A program made the translations under genes and the position numbers. The notes under the pieces were generated by a model. The model made no database searches, was not told the DNA's origin, and saw only the letters and a program-made list of their open reading frames with translations. DNA of 64,000 nt from DATKAS01 sp963773315 (GTDB lineage: Bacteria; Actinomycetota; Acidimicrobiia; Acidimicrobiales; DATKAS01): assembly GCA_963773315.1 (NCBI GenBank), contig CAVZAF010000003.1:62001-126000 (forward strand). The letters run 5' to 3'. The number at the start of each line of letters is the position of its first letter. The stretch's first letter is position 1. Below are positions 63,225 to 64,000 of the stretch, piece after piece.

Positions 63225-63695
63225 CTACAGAGGTCGGACCAGAAGGAGAGGCAGGTCGGCTTCCCACCAGCCTGGGAATGTCTTCGCGGGCCGGAACCCG
63301 CGTGCGATGTAGAAGCCCCGCGTCGGTTCGTACTCGTCGGCATCGCCGCTTGTCATCACGAGAAGCAGCGCCGTGCCGCGCGCGGCCTGGTCGGTCGCGA
63401 AGCGCTCGACGAGCGCAGTGCCGATGCCCGCCCCGCGATGGGTGCGCTCGACGGCCATCCACGAGATCTCGGCACAGGCGGGGAACGGATGCTCGATCGT
63501 GAGGAAGCCCACGACCGCGTCGTCCTCGACCGCGACATGGCCCGGCTCGGTGCGCACCGCTTGCGCGCATGCCTCGATGCCGGACTCGAGCCCGAAGAAG
63601 TCGGGAAGACCGGCGATGATCGCGTCACACGCGGGCGCGTCGTCGCGCTCGAGCGCCCGGACGATCACTGCCGTCGAAGCCCCGCGACTCGTCAC
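63225..63695 (-). CDS. GNAT-family N-acetyltransferase
   Basis: 157 residues, intact. VIVRALERDDAPACDAIIAG N-terminal strand-helix, VAVEDDAVVGFLTIEHPFP central strands, and the acetyl-CoA loop VERTHRGAGIGTALVERF. Closes ARGFRPAKTFPGWWEADLPL. Substrate unknown. GTG overlaps the stop of the endonuclease-like gene by GTGA, so it is co-translated with it and lies just ahead of prcB; a link to protein turnover is only positional. Confidence 0.82.
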   Translation of the reverse strand: MTSRGASTAVIVRALERDDAPACDAIIAGLPDFFGLESGIEACAQAVRTEPGHVAVEDDAVVGFLTIEHPFPACAEISWMAVERTHRGAGIGTALVERFATDQAARGTALLLVMTSGDADEYEPTRGFYIARGFRPAKTFPGWWEADLPLLLVRPL

Positions 63696-64000
63696 TTGGT
63701 GGCCACGTAGGTGAGGGCACGCTCGATGCGTCCGAGGTCGTCGTCGAGCTGGCCGAGTGCGGCGTTGCACTTGAAGCACAGCAGGCCACGGACGTACCCC
63801 GTCTCGTGGTCGTGGTCGACGTGGAGCGACTTCCCCGGCTTGGGTGCCCGCCCACACACCGCACACCCGCCTCCCTGCTCGCGCGAGCCGCCGCTCGTAG
63901 TCGTCAGGCGTGATGCCGTACTTGCGCTTGAGGTGCGCTGCGCGCATGACCGCCGGGTAGTCGATCGTCGACTTGTAGCGGCGCTGGGTCTCCGACGTAA
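63692..64000 (-). CDS. Recombination endonuclease VII-like protein (cut by window edge, frameshifts)
   Basis: About 100 residues visible; the start lies to the right of the window. RRYKSTIDYPAVMRAAHLKR, KYGITPDDYERRLA, then in shifted frames CAVCGRAPKPGKSLHVDHDH and LLCFKCNAALGQLDDDLGR. This is the zinc-binding HNH/endonuclease VII fold (two CxxC plus HVDHDH). Ends TYVATK. At least two indels. Genes of this family sit between pup and prcB in several actinobacteria (from memory), which fits this place. Confidence 0.75.
   Translation of the reverse strand, partial: LRRRPSAATSRRSTTRRSCAQRTSSASTASRLTTTSGGSREQGGGCAVCGRAPKPGKSLHVDHDHETGYVRGLLCFKCNAALGQLDDDLGRIERALTYVATK

Overview
The window is high-GC chromosomal DNA from an actinobacterium, most likely a deep-branching lineage such as Acidimicrobiia (this placement is inferred). 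The main evidence is a Pup-proteasome locus (prcB, prcA, pafA) followed by tat and helY-like genes, a gcvH-garA-ftsR-type block, three luciferase-like (LLM) oxidoreductases of the kind common in F420 users, a DUF4193-like protein, and many GTG starts. About 70 genes can be supported. No tRNA, rRNA, IS element, prophage or CRISPR array was seen.

Layout. 0-5 kb: N-terminal piece of an ornithine carbamoyltransferase, an amino-acid permease, a peptidoglycan-binding lipoprotein, an unknown acidic protein and an S33-type hydrolase. 5-18 kb: STAS protein, gamma-carbonic anhydrase, RibD-like reductase, an unusual two-component pair (cNMP-binding histidine kinase plus receiver/Trx-reductase-like fusion), VOC proteins, a GH36 alpha-galactosidase, a K+ channel, a MocR regulator with a likely operator, and an acyltransferase. 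17-20.6 kb: a reductive pyrimidine (hydantoin) degradation operon. 20.6-27 kb: YihY, SRAP, HIT and SDR proteins, a CDP-alcohol phosphotransferase, and a GDP-mannose pyrophosphorylase fused to a degenerate phosphomannomutase. 27-32 kb: gcvH, garA, ftsR, hpt, bifunctional nuclease, merR, nuclease-like gene, gcvT. 32-39.6 kb: LLM enzymes, PAP2 protein, class II aldolase, PLP decarboxylase, two tandem paralogous lipoprotein hydrolases. 39.6-43.4 kb: gcvP behind a tandem glycine riboswitch, then a zinc-finger gene under a 21-bp palindrome. 43.5-56 kb: an unknown Ala/Pro-rich protein, enoyl-CoA hydratase, NUDIX, GNAT, DUF4193, LysM-transglycosylase, long ThyX, a quinone-oxidoreductase-like enzyme, HelY-like helicase, TatC, TatB. 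56-64 kb: GDPD, signal peptidase I, PafA, tandem cupredoxin-like lipoproteins, PrcA, PrcB, GNAT, and an endonuclease VII-like protein cut by the right edge.

Two features run through the whole window. First, about twenty genes have a TANNNT -10 hexamer only 6-9 nt before their start codon, which is the signature of leaderless transcripts. In two intergenic gaps the two opposed -10 boxes share the same central TA. Second, single-base indels break many obviously essential genes (prcA, prcB, helY, thyX, gcvP), with a high density at 0-3 kb and 43-64 kb. These look like sequence or assembly errors rather than gene decay, so split genes are annotated as one gene each and the shift is noted.
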